Assembly: GCA_036403035.1 (NCBI GenBank)
Contig: DASWRT010000410.1
Location: 1 to 16,082, forward strand
Length of the DNA stretch: 16,082 bases
Direction of reading: 5' to 3'
DNA from: DASWRT01 sp036403035
GTDB taxonomy: Bacteria; Pseudomonadota; Alphaproteobacteria; ATCC43930; CGMCC-115725
The position numbers and the translations under genes were made by a program. Shown piece by piece: positions 1 to 7,855 of the stretch (the first letter of the stretch is position 1; the number at the start of each line of letters is the position of its first letter). The notes below the pieces were generated by a model, which was not told the origin of the DNA, did not search any database, and saw only the letters and a program-made list of their open reading frames with translations.

Positions 1-1044
1 GGCAAGCGTGTGGAAGAAGGTTCGGCTGGCGCCGCCGCCGAGGATCGTACGGCTGTCCGTCTGCTTGAACTGGTCGCCGTCGGCGGGATCGCGCAGGAAG
101 TAGGTGAAGTCGTTGTAGAGCCGGAGATCGCTGCGGATCACGTAGGCATTGAGGCGGGTCAGCGTGTCGCCCTCGCGCTCGGCCCAGCGCGTCGAGAGGC
201 TGTAGCGCTGCACGGTCCCGCCGTCGCTCGGATCGAGCGAACCGAATCTGTCGATCAGCCCCTGATCCACCGCCCGCTGGGCGATCTGGTTCGTCGCCTC
301 CCAGCGCGAGGCATACGCCATCGCCGTAATGCTGAAGCCGTCATCCGGCGTGCCGCGGGCGAAACGCAGGATGCCGTTCAGCTTCCGCAGGTCGTCCGGG
401 TGATCCCAGGGACCGTCATAGTGCTGCAGCTCGGCGGCAGCGAGCAGGTCGCCGCCGCCGAACGGAACGGATGATGCTGCGAGGCCGCGCCAATAGCCGA
501 AGCTGCCGCCGGATATCTCGGCCAGGTTCCTGTCCAGCCGATCGAGATAGTCGATCCGAACGGCGCCGGCCGACGAGAAATCGCCTTCGTCCGCGAAATA
601 CGGTCCCTTCCGATAGCTCAAGCCGGACACCAGCTCGGGGATCAGCCAGTTGATGTCGGCATAGCCTTGGGCATGCCCGTGCGTGCGCATGTTGACCGGC
701 ATGCCGTCGACCGTGATCGCGAGGTCGGTGCCGTGATCGAGATCGAACCCGCGCAGGAAATATTGATTGGCCTTGCCCTCGCCGCTGTGCTGGGTGGCGA
801 TCAGGCCCGGCACCGTCTCCAGCAGCTCGCCCGGGCGGTAGACCGGACGCGACTCGAGCCGCTCGCGCGGCACGTCGCCCTCGCTCGCGGCGCCTGCGGT
901 GCCGAGGATAGGCGGCAAAGGGGACCCGACTACCTCGACGCCGTCAAGGGTCTGGGCCTCGGGACCGGCGGCGGCAGCAGCAGCGGAGCAGAAGGCCACG
1001 AGCGAGCCGCCGAAGGCGGCCGTAGCAAAGGGAAGAAAGCGCAT
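1..1044 (-). CDS. TonB-dependent outer-membrane receptor, cobalamin-riboswitch controlled (partial, C-terminus off the left edge)
   Basis: Reading leftwards from an ATG at 1044, 348 codons stay open to base 1, so most of the beta-barrel lies outside the window. The N-terminus is a signal peptide (MRFLPF, then a hydrophobic Ala-rich stretch ending AAAAAG at about residue 26). It is followed by a TonB-box-like LDGVEVVG and a plug domain with RPGELLETVPGLI, FLRGFDLDHGTD, VDGMPVN, THGHAQGYADIN and YRKGPYFADEGDFSSAG. The last motifs mark a TonB receptor family that differs from textbook BtuB, although plug and barrel order are standard. Receptors of this class import scarce ligands such as corrinoids or metal chelates across the outer membrane using TonB/ExbBD energy. 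The cobalamin riboswitch in its leader suggests a corrinoid or cobalt-related ligand; this is inferred from regulation, not from binding residues. An AGGA lies just upstream of the start; an in-frame GTG seven codons upstream is less likely. Confidence 0.9.
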   Translation of the reverse strand, partial: MRFLPFATAAFGGSLVAFCSAAAAAAGPEAQTLDGVEVVGSPLPPILGTAGAASEGDVPRERLESRPVYRPGELLETVPGLIATQHSGEGKANQYFLRGFDLDHGTDLAITVDGMPVNMRTHGHAQGYADINWLIPELVSGLSYRKGPYFADEGDFSSAGAVRIDYLDRLDRNLAEISGGSFGYWRGLAASSVPFGGGDLLAAAELQHYDGPWDHPDDLRKLNGILRFARGTPDDGFSITAMAYASRWEATNQIAQRAVDQGLIDRFGSLDPSDGGTVQRYSLSTRWAEREGDTLTRLNAYVIRSDLRLYNDFTYFLRDPADGDQFKQTDSRTILGGGASRTFFHTLA

Positions 1045-1069
1045 GATCCTCGTCGCGGTAGACACGATC

Positions 1070-1149
1070 GTCACCGCGGACGGGAGCCGGATCGCCAACA
1101 GACGAAGCCGACGCCGCCGGATCACCCCGCCCGACGCGTCCGCGCTGAC
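1070..1149 (-). promoter_or_regulatory. Inverted repeat in the receptor leader, possible expression platform
   Basis: GTCACCGCGGACG at 1070-1082 and CGTCCGCGCTGAC at 1137-1149 are complementary in 12 of 13 positions and flank about 54 nt. They lie between the end of the cobalamin aptamer and the receptor start codon, where a switching helix is expected. No U-tract follows, so if it is the platform it would more likely act on translation or on Rho access than as an intrinsic terminator. The role is inference. Confidence 0.4.
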
Positions 1150-1157
1150 CGCGGCGA

Positions 1158-1330
1158 TGGCAGGTCTCCCGGCTCGCGGGTCATCGCCGTAGCGTCGCCT
1201 TCCCAGGACTCATGCCCAGTGGCTTCAGTGACGCTCGGCTCGCCGCTTACGGTTGCGGGGGCAGCCGCGGCTTTCGCCGGCTTACGACCCGGCGGCACCG
1301 CGTTCCCATTGAATCCCCGAGGGGAACCAT
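1158..1330 (-). promoter_or_regulatory. Cobalamin (B12) riboswitch aptamer
   Basis: Read on the minus strand, the conserved blocks appear in the correct order: GGTTCCCCTCGGGG, GGGAACGCGGTGCC, the B12-box-type CTGCCCCCGCAACCGTAAGC, GCCACTGGGCATG, GGGAAGGC, and finally CGATGACCCGCGAGCCGGGA followed by GACCTGCC. These are hallmark sequences of the AdoCbl/cobalamin riboswitch family. The aptamer ends about 113 nt before the TonB-dependent receptor start. The family normally shuts off downstream uptake genes when cobalamin is plentiful. The exact ligand form (AdoCbl or MeCbl/aquocobalamin) cannot be read by eye. Confidence 0.95.
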
Positions 1331-1337
1331 CGCATCC

Positions 1338-1367
1338 AGCTTACGGTGCAGTTGTGCGGGTAGGCAA
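1338..1367 (-). promoter_or_regulatory. Possible housekeeping promoter of the riboswitch-receptor transcript
   Basis: On the minus strand TTGCCT (1367-1362) and TAAGCT (1343-1338) are separated by 18 bp and lie just upstream of the first cobalamin aptamer block. The match to -35/-10 consensus is moderate and the call rests mainly on position. Confidence 0.3.
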
Positions 1368-1398
1368 TAGATTGCCGCGGTGGGCGGAATGCACCGGA

Positions 1399-1427
1399 TT
1401 GACATTCAACCGGCCGGCGGCCATTTT
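1399..1427 (+). promoter_or_regulatory. Possible promoter of the glycine riboswitch-gcv operon
   Basis: A perfect TTGACA at 1399-1404 is followed, after a 17-bp spacer, by CATTTT at 1422-1427, a weak -10. The predicted start would fall around 1434, about a dozen bases before the first glycine aptamer helix. The -35 and the placement are good; the -10 is poor. Confidence 0.4.
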
Positions 1428-1445
1428 CGACGATACCGACGAACC

Positions 1446-1672
1446 CCGTGGGAGAGACCGGTCCGGCTGCCGTTCAGCCGTCCCGGCGCCGAAGGAGCAA
1501 CCGCCCCGGAAACTCTCAGGCAAACGGACCGCGGGGGGATGGTGACTCTGGAAAGCAGGCTCGGCGTGCCGTCAGCGGCCCGTCCGGCCTCACCGACGAG
1601 GTAAACCGCGAGCCGGCGTGCTGCGCCGGCGGGCGGCCAATCTTTCAGGTCTCGGGACAGAGGGGGTTTCCG
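1446..1672 (+). promoter_or_regulatory. Tandem glycine riboswitch (two aptamers)
   Basis: Aptamer 1 (about 1446-1556) shows GGGAGAGACC, the diagnostic GCCGAAGGAGCAA, ACTCTCAGGCAAACGGACCG and a closing GACTCTGGAAAG. Aptamer 2 (about 1578-1672) shows CACCGACGAGGTAAACCG, a GC-rich variable hairpin (GCCGGC...GCCGGC), CTTTCAGGTCTCGGGACAGA and GGGGG. The two-aptamer layout with a short linker is the classic form of this RNA. It sits about 50 nt upstream of gcvT, its best-known target, where glycine binding generally turns on the glycine cleavage genes. Downstream, CCUU at 1704-1707 can pair with GAGG at 1712-1715, the likely gcvT ribosome binding site, which hints at translational control (inference). 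Confidence 0.95.
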
Positions 1673-1719
1673 CCGCAATCCATCGCGGCGTCCGGAAGCG
1701 ACCCCTTGGCCGAGGCAAG

Positions 1720-2835
<1,116 letters not shown>

Positions 2836-2872
2836 GACATCGGACCCGATATCAGACCGAGAGGACGCGAAA

Positions 2873-3250
2873 ATGAGCCAGACCCGTTACACGCGCGAGC
2901 ACGAGTGGGTACGCCTGGAAGGCGACGTCGCCACCGTCGGCATCACCGGCTACGCCCAGAGCCAGCTCGGCGACGTCGTCTATGTCGAGCTGCCGCCGGT
3001 CGGCAAGCAAGTCGAGCAGGGCGGCGACGCCGCCACCGTCGAATCGGTCAAGGCGGCGAGCGAGATCTATGCGCCAGTCTCCGGCGAGGTCGTGGCGGTC
3101 AACGACGATCTCTCCAGCGAACCGGCGCGGGTCAACAACGAGCCGACCGGCGGCGGCTGGTTCTTCAAGCTCCGCGTTTCCGACCCGGCGCAGCTCGACG
3201 CGCTGATGGACGAGGCGGCGTACAAGGCGTTCGTCGAGGGCCTGGGCTGA
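2873..3250 (+). CDS. gcvH: Glycine cleavage system H protein (lipoyl carrier)
   Basis: This 125-residue protein is full length. H protein shuttles the aminomethyl intermediate from P to T protein and its electrons to L protein through a swinging lipoamide arm. The lipoylation motif VESVKAASEIYAPVSG is intact, with the modified lysine at K60. YTREHEWVRLEGD and GITGYAQSQLGDVVYVELP at the N-terminus and NNEPTGGGWFFKLRVSD near the C-terminus are characteristic. GAGAGGA lies 8 bases before the ATG. Its TGA shares one base with the gcvPA start, so translation of the two is probably coupled. Confidence 0.98.
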   Translation: MSQTRYTREHEWVRLEGDVATVGITGYAQSQLGDVVYVELPPVGKQVEQGGDAATVESVKAASEIYAPVSGEVVAVNDDLSSEPARVNNEPTGGGWFFKLRVSDPAQLDALMDEAAYKAFVEGLG

Positions 3251-4596
3251 TGCGCTATCTGCCGCTGACCGACGCCGACCGGCGCGAGATGCTCGCGACG
3301 ATCGGCGCGCCGTCGGTCGACGCGCTGTTCCGCGACGTGCCGGCCGCGGCGCGGCTGGACGGGCCGGTGGACCTGCCTCGCGCCCAGGGCGAGATCGAGG
3401 TCGAGCGCGCGCTGTCGCGGATGGCGGCGAAGAACATCAGCGCCGGGTCGGTGCCGAGCTTCCTCGGCGTGGGATCGTACCGGCACCACGTTCCGGCGTC
3501 GGTCGACTACCTGATCCAGCGCGGCGAGTTCCTGACGTCCTACACGCCGTACCAGCCGGAGATCTCGCAGGGCACGTTGCAGGCGCTGTTCGAGTTCCAG
3601 ACGCAGGTCGCGCTGATCACCGGCATGGATGTCGCCAACGCCTCGATGTACGACGGCGCCTCGGCCTGCGCCGAGGCCGTCATGATGGCGAACCGCGTGA
3701 CGCGGCGGACCAGGGCGGTGCTGTCCGGCGGTCTGCATCCGCACTACCGCGAGGCGACCGCGACCCATGCCCGCTTCGTCGGTTTCGAGGCGGCGGCGCA
3801 GGCGCCGGATTTCGGCGGGACCGAGGATCTGCGCGGCCTGATCGACGACAGGACGGCCTGCGTCGTCGTGCAGAACCCGGACTTCTTCGGCCGCGTGCGC
3901 GACTACTCGGAGCTCGCCGAGGCGTGCCACGCCAAGGGGGCGCTGCTGATCATCGCCGTCACCGAGGTGGTGTCGCTCGGCGCGATCGCACCGCCGGGCG
4001 CGATGGGCGCCGACATCGTCGTCGCGGAAGGCCAGTCGATCGGCAACGCGCTCAATTTCGGCGGTCCCTATGTCGGGCTGTTCGCGACGCGCGAGAAATA
4101 CGTCCGGCAGATGCCGGGGCGGCTCGCTGGGCAGACCGTCGACGCCGAGGGACGGCGCGGCTGGGTGCTGACGCTCTCGACGCGCGAGCAGCACATCAGG
4201 CGCGAGAAGGCGACCAGCAACATCTGCACGAACTCGGGCCTCTGCGCCCTCGCCTTCACGATCCACATGGCGCTGCTCGGCGAGGAAGGGTTCACGCGCC
4301 TCGCCCGCCTCAACCACGCGCGGGGGGTGCAGCTCGCCGAGCGGCTGGAGCGGGTGCCGGGCGTCAGGCTGCTCAACGAGTGCTTCTTCAACGAGTTCAC
4401 GCTGCGGCTGCCGAAGCCGGCGGCGCCGGTCGTCGAGATGCTGGCGGCGTCCGGCGTGCTCGGCGGCGTGCCGGTGAGCCGCCTGTACCCGGGCCGGCCG
4501 GAGGCGGCCGACCTGCTGCTGGTCGCGGCGACCGAGACCAATACCGAGGACGACATGGACATCTTCGCCGCCAAGCTGACGGAGGCGCTGCGATGA
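3250..4596 (+). CDS. gcvPA: Glycine dehydrogenase (decarboxylating) subunit 1, P-protein N-terminal half
   Basis: This 448-residue subunit has the usual length of GcvPA in organisms with a split P-protein. With GcvPB it forms the PLP enzyme that decarboxylates glycine and loads the aminomethyl group onto lipoyl-H. Visible motifs are MRYLPLTDADRREML, FLGVGSYRHHVPASVD, FLTSYTPYQPEISQGTLQA, ANASMYDGASACAEA, GLHPHYREA, NFGGPYVGLFA and TREQHIRREKATSNICTN. The PLP lysine is not in this half but in GcvPB, as expected. The ATG overlaps the gcvH stop (TGATG), and the 3' end overlaps gcvPB by 4 nt (ATGA). Confidence 0.97.
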   Translation: MRYLPLTDADRREMLATIGAPSVDALFRDVPAAARLDGPVDLPRAQGEIEVERALSRMAAKNISAGSVPSFLGVGSYRHHVPASVDYLIQRGEFLTSYTPYQPEISQGTLQALFEFQTQVALITGMDVANASMYDGASACAEAVMMANRVTRRTRAVLSGGLHPHYREATATHARFVGFEAAAQAPDFGGTEDLRGLIDDRTACVVVQNPDFFGRVRDYSELAEACHAKGALLIIAVTEVVSLGAIAPPGAMGADIVVAEGQSIGNALNFGGPYVGLFATREKYVRQMPGRLAGQTVDAEGRRGWVLTLSTREQHIRREKATSNICTNSGLCALAFTIHMALLGEEGFTRLARLNHARGVQLAERLERVPGVRLLNECFFNEFTLRLPKPAAPVVEMLAASGVLGGVPVSRLYPGRPEAADLLLVAATETNTEDDMDIFAAKLTEALR

Positions 4597-6185
4597 GCGC
4601 CCCCCGCTCCAACAGCGACTGGAGCCAGGCGCTGAGCCGCTTCGCGGCGGAAGGACAGAGCGCCGGCACGTACGGCGGCAACCGCGGGTTGCAGATCGAG
4701 GAGCCGCTGATTTTCGAGCGCGACGCCGAAGGACGCTGCGGCGTCGACCTGCCGGACCCGCCGGCCGGCGTGAAGAGCCGTCTCGGCGGGCTGGAGCGAA
4801 CGGAGCGGATCGGGCTGCCCGGCCTCGCCGAGCCGCAGGTGGTCCGCCACTTCACCCGTCTGTCGCAGAAGAACTACGCGATCGACACCGGGATCTACCC
4901 GCTCGGCTCCTGCACGATGAAGCACAACCCGCGCCTCAACGAGAAGATGGCGCGGCTGCCCGGCTTCGCCGACGTCCACCCGATGCAGCCCGCGTCGACG
5001 GTGCAGGGCGCGCTGGAGCTGATCGACACGCTGGCGCACTGGCTGAAGACGCTGACCGGCATGCCGGCGGTGGCGATGAGCCCGGCGGCCGGCGCGCACG
5101 GCGAGCTGTGCGGCATGATGGCGATCCGCGCCGCGCTCGATGCGCGCGGCGGCGGCGGCGGCGAGAAGCGGAACCGCGTGCTGGTGCCGGAATCGGCGCA
5201 CGGCACCAACCCGGCGACGGCGGCGGCCTGCGGCTTCACCGTCGACCCGATCCCGGCGAACGAGCGCGGCCGCGTCGACCTCGCCGCCTTCCGGGCGAAG
5301 CTCGGGCCCGACGTCGCGGCGATCATGCTGACCAACCCGAACACGTGCGGGCTGTTCGAGAGCGAGATCCGCGAGATCGCCGACGCGGTGCACGCGGCGG
5401 GCGCCTTCTTCTATTGCGACGGCGCCAACTTCAACGCGATCGTCGGGCGGGTGCGGCCGGCGGACCTCGGCATCGACGTGATGCACATCAACCTGCACAA
5501 GACGTTCTCGACGCCGCACGGCGGCGGCGGGCCGGGCAGCGGCCCGGTGGTACTGGCCGAAGCGCTGGCGCCGTTCGCGCCGCTGCCGTGGGTCGTGCAC
5601 GGCAAGGACGGGTTCGCGCTCGTCGAGCGGGCCGAGGGGCGGGCGGCGCAGGCTTTCGGGCGCCTCAAGGGCTTCCACGGCCAGATGGGCATGTTCGTGC
5701 GCGCCCTGGCCTACATGATGAGCCACGGCTCGGACGGGCTGCGGCAGGTCGCCGAGGACGCGGTGCTCAACGCGAACTACGTGATGGCGGCGTTGAAAGA
5801 AGACCTCTCGCCGTCGTTCGAAGGGCCGTGCATGCACGAGGCGCTGTTCGACGACCGCTTCCTCAAGGACACCGGCGTCACGACGCTCGACTTCGCGAAG
5901 GCGATGATCGACGAGGGATATCATCCGATGACGATGTACTTCCCGCTCGTCGTGCACGGCGCGTTGCTCGTCGAGCCGACCGAGACGGAGAGCAAGGACT
6001 CGCTCGACCGCTTCATCGCGGTGATGAAGGAGTTGGCGCATGCCGCCCGGAGCGGCGACACCGACCGGTTCCGGGACGCGCCGCGGCACGCGCCGCGCCG
6101 CCGCCTCGACGAAACCGCCGCGGCGCGCAAGCCGGTCCTGCGCTGGACTCCGGAAGCGCCGGCGGTGCGGGACGCGGCGGAGTAA
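4593..6185 (+). CDS. gcvPB: Glycine dehydrogenase (decarboxylating) subunit 2, P-protein C-terminal half
   Basis: This 530-residue subunit carries the PLP site. INLHKTFSTPHGGGGPGSGP contains the Schiff-base lysine at K303, and DGANFNAIVG lies upstream as in the aspartate-aminotransferase fold. Other family motifs are NYAIDTGIYPLGSCTMKHNP, AGAHGELCGMMAIRAA, ESAHGTNPATAAACGF, LTNPNTCGLFE and MTMYFPLVVHGALLVEPTETES. The last 50 or so residues form a charged Arg/Pro-rich tail beyond the catalytic core, which I recall in some alphaproteobacterial versions. The ATG overlaps the gcvPA stop, with GGAGG eight bases upstream inside gcvPA. It is the last gene of the operon; a long palindrome follows. 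Confidence 0.97.
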   Translation: MSAPRSNSDWSQALSRFAAEGQSAGTYGGNRGLQIEEPLIFERDAEGRCGVDLPDPPAGVKSRLGGLERTERIGLPGLAEPQVVRHFTRLSQKNYAIDTGIYPLGSCTMKHNPRLNEKMARLPGFADVHPMQPASTVQGALELIDTLAHWLKTLTGMPAVAMSPAAGAHGELCGMMAIRAALDARGGGGGEKRNRVLVPESAHGTNPATAAACGFTVDPIPANERGRVDLAAFRAKLGPDVAAIMLTNPNTCGLFESEIREIADAVHAAGAFFYCDGANFNAIVGRVRPADLGIDVMHINLHKTFSTPHGGGGPGSGPVVLAEALAPFAPLPWVVHGKDGFALVERAEGRAAQAFGRLKGFHGQMGMFVRALAYMMSHGSDGLRQVAEDAVLNANYVMAALKEDLSPSFEGPCMHEALFDDRFLKDTGVTTLDFAKAMIDEGYHPMTMYFPLVVHGALLVEPTETESKDSLDRFIAVMKELAHAARSGDTDRFRDAPRHAPRRRLDETAAARKPVLRWTPEAPAVRDAAE

Positions 6186-6213
6186 GGAAAGAGACGAAAG
6201 GAACTTTGAATCG

Positions 6214-6427
6214 GAGATCGGGGGGATGGTTGGGGATGAGGGGATAAGAGAAAGGAAATCCACCTCTTAACGCGAGGGCCGTAGAGGGGTCGCGAACGAC
6301 ACAAAGGAATTAATTGCGCGCCTTCGGCGCAGAAAACTAACCTTTGCGTCCTTCGCGCCAACTTGGCGCCCTTCGCGTTGAACAGGTTTCCTTTATTCCC
6401 TTATCCCCAACCATTCCCCCGATCCCC
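6214..6427. repeat. Long imperfect palindrome between convergent genes (element A)
   Basis: The whole interval folds on itself with arms of about 100 bp. The outer arm (from 6216) reads GATCGGGGGGATGGTTGGGG. The opposite strand of the right end reads GATCGGGGGAATGGTTGGGG. Inner parts also match: AACGCGAGGGC against AACGCGAAGGGC, and CACAAAGG against CGCAAAGG. The centre is a tight hairpin, GCGCC-TTC-GGCGC (6318-6330). Just outside the right arm GATCCCC recurs (6421-6427, 6428-6434, 6441-6447). It fills the gap between gcvPB and the convergent amidohydrolase gene. It could act as a bidirectional terminator, although no clean U-tract is present, or be a small non-autonomous repetitive element. 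A similar structure lies at 10466-10619. Confidence 0.75.
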
Positions 6428-6449
6428 GATCCCCGATCCAGATCCCCTC

Positions 6450-7355
6450 TCACTCGAACCCGTACAACCGGGCCGGGTTGTCGACGAGGATGCGGCGGCG
6501 GAGCGCCTCGTCGGGAACCCAGGTCGCGAGCAGGTCGAGCAGGTCGCCGGTGTTCGGCATGTACGTGTCCATCGCGACGTGCGGCCAGTCGCTGCCCCAG
6601 ACCATCCGATCGGGAGCCGCCTCGACGAGCGCACGGGCGAACGGGATCGTGTCCGTAAAAGGCGGACCGGCGGACGAGGTCCGGTAAGCGCCGGAAAGCT
6701 TCACCCAGCATCCGCAATCGCGGACGAGCCGCAGCAAGGTCTGGAAGCCCGGATGGTCGAAGCCGGCCGCGGTCGGCATGTGGCCCATGTGGTCGACGAC
6801 GAAGGGCACCGGCAGCCGCTCCAGCCGTGGCGCGAGCGCCGGCAGTTCCCGCGCGTCGAGCAGGAATTGCAGATGCCAGCCGAGTCCGGCGATGCGCGAC
6901 GCCAGCGTCTCCAGGGCATCGAACCCGATCCCGCCGCCGAACAGCACATTGAGGCGGAGGCTGCGCACGCCCGCCGCGGCGAGGTCCGCCAGCTCGTTGT
7001 CGGAAACGTCCGGTGCGACGACAGCGATACCGCGCAGCCGGGCCGGCCGGGAGCGAAGCACCTCGACCATGCGGCGGTTGTCGGTGCCGTGCACGCTGAC
7101 CTGCACCAGCACGCCGCGGTCGAGGCCGAGCGCGTCGAGCATGCCGAGATACGCCTCCGGTGGCGCCTCGGGCGGCGTGTAGCTGCGGTCCGCGACGTAG
7201 GGGAAGCGGTGCGGCGGACCGATCACGTGGGCGTGCGTGTCGCAGGCGCCCGGCGGCACCGTCCAGCCGGGCCGCCGGTGGCTCGGATCGGGCGCGAGGC
7301 AATACGGGGCGGCATCGCTCCCCGCTCCCGGCGTTCCGGATTTCTGCTGCGGCAT
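6450..7355 (-). CDS. Amidohydrolase family 2 protein (COG3618-type TIM-barrel hydrolase, 2-pyrone-4,6-dicarboxylate lactonase-like)
   Basis: This 301-residue cytosolic protein is full length. The metal-binding HxH is at H41/H43 in CDTHAHVIGP, followed by FPYVADRSYTPPEAPPEAYLG. GVLVQVSVHGTDN, LRLNVLFGGG, VVDHMGHMP (H189, H192), GCWVKLSGAYR and VWGSDWPH (D256) are the remaining barrel-end motifs. This arrangement belongs to the amidohydrolase superfamily clade with LigI (pyrone dicarboxylate lactonase) and sugar- or muconolactone hydrolases. The true substrate cannot be told from sequence alone, and no aromatic or sugar degradation gene is adjacent. The ATG at 7355 has AGG about ten bases upstream. 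The first 30 or so residues are a low-complexity extension. The gene is convergent with gcvPB across palindrome A. Confidence 0.88.
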   Translation of the reverse strand: MPQQKSGTPGAGSDAAPYCLAPDPSHRRPGWTVPPGACDTHAHVIGPPHRFPYVADRSYTPPEAPPEAYLGMLDALGLDRGVLVQVSVHGTDNRRMVEVLRSRPARLRGIAVVAPDVSDNELADLAAAGVRSLRLNVLFGGGIGFDALETLASRIAGLGWHLQFLLDARELPALAPRLERLPVPFVVDHMGHMPTAAGFDHPGFQTLLRLVRDCGCWVKLSGAYRTSSAGPPFTDTIPFARALVEAAPDRMVWGSDWPHVAMDTYMPNTGDLLDLLATWVPDEALRRRILVDNPARLYGFE

Positions 7356-7517
7356 GACGTCCTACCCTGCACCATTTCCCATCTTATCATCGATGTCGGC
7401 CCGCGGCCGAAACGGCGGCACCGGAGCGCTGCCGACCGCGCGTAAGGAAGGCGTAATCGTATCGCACTACAAGCGGATGTATAGGTTCGCCTCCTCCGCA
7501 TTGGACGCCGGCACCCG

Positions 7518-7652
7518 ATGGACATCGACCTCGACGACCTTCTCGTCCCGATCCTTCTGCTGACCCATGCCGCGGCTTTCCTCATCGGCTACGCCACCCG
7601 CGCCTACCGCTCGCGGTTGAAACGGCGGCGTTATCGGGTTCCGCTCGGCTGA
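7518..7652 (+). CDS. Possible small membrane protein, 44 residues
   Basis: An ATG at 7518 opens a 44-codon frame ending in TGA. The product starts MDIDLDDLLVP, has one hydrophobic segment ILLLTHAAAFLIGYA (about residues 12-26) and ends with the strongly basic RAYRSRLKRRRYRVPLG. A single membrane span followed by an Arg/Lys patch is what real small inner-membrane proteins look like. The ribosome binding site is weak and no neighbour suggests a role. It may be a chance frame in GC-rich DNA. Confidence 0.4.
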   Translation: MDIDLDDLLVPILLLTHAAAFLIGYATRAYRSRLKRRRYRVPLG

Positions 7653-7763
7653 GAGCGACGGACGGAGCCGCCCGACCGCCGGATGCACCGCGCCGGATCG
7701 ATCGGTTAACGTCGAAAATTCTTACACTTCATCGACCCCGGGTTTAGTCACTCCGCATAACAC

Positions 7764-7784
7764 ATTGTTTTTCAATTGTTTTTC
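7764..7784 (+). repeat. Two 10-bp direct repeats at 11-bp period upstream of the sigma-54 promoter
   Basis: ATTGTTTTTC occurs at 7764-7773 and again at 7775-7784, one helical turn apart. It ends 4 bp before the -24 element at 7789. This is the most AT-rich stretch in the area. It could be an activator or IHF site, or intrinsically bent DNA; the function is inferred only. Confidence 0.55.
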
Positions 7785-7788
7785 TTCT

Positions 7789-7804
7789 TGGCACGCAAGC
7801 TGCT
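7789..7804 (+). promoter_or_regulatory. Sigma-54 (RpoN) promoter of the PEP-CTERM gene
   Basis: TGGCACGCAAGCTGCT matches the sigma-54 consensus TGGCACG-N4-TTGCW at every defined position but one (C for T in the -12 block). The GG and GC doublets have the required spacing. A start about 12 bp downstream would leave a 5' leader of roughly 40 nt before the ATG at 7856. Sigma-54 control of PEP-CTERM protein genes, often with the PrsK/PrsR two-component system, is a known pattern in exosortase-bearing bacteria, which supports the call. Confidence 0.82.
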
Positions 7805-7855
7805 TATGAGGTGCATCGGTAATCGGCCCCTTCATCAGCACCTTAGAGGTCCACC

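Noticed and set aside
1618..1719. N-terminal extension of gcvT by 34 codons from a GTG
   Set aside because: It would translate glycine aptamer 2, the added residues do not resemble GcvT, and the ATG at 1720 has a good ribosome site.
4068..6263. 731-codon open frame on the minus strand opposite gcvPA/gcvPB
   Set aside because: It is Arg/His/Ala-rich and antisense to well-identified enzymes; long antisense frames are common in GC-rich DNA.
6421..6447. GATCCCC short tandem repeats as a possible CRISPR or microsatellite
   Set aside because: There are only three imperfect 7-bp units with no spacers; they are best seen as the flank of palindrome A.
7467..7688. 73-codon minus-strand frame opposite the small membrane protein candidate
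   Set aside because: The composition has no hydrophobic core or motif, so it looks like a shadow of the plus-strand frame.
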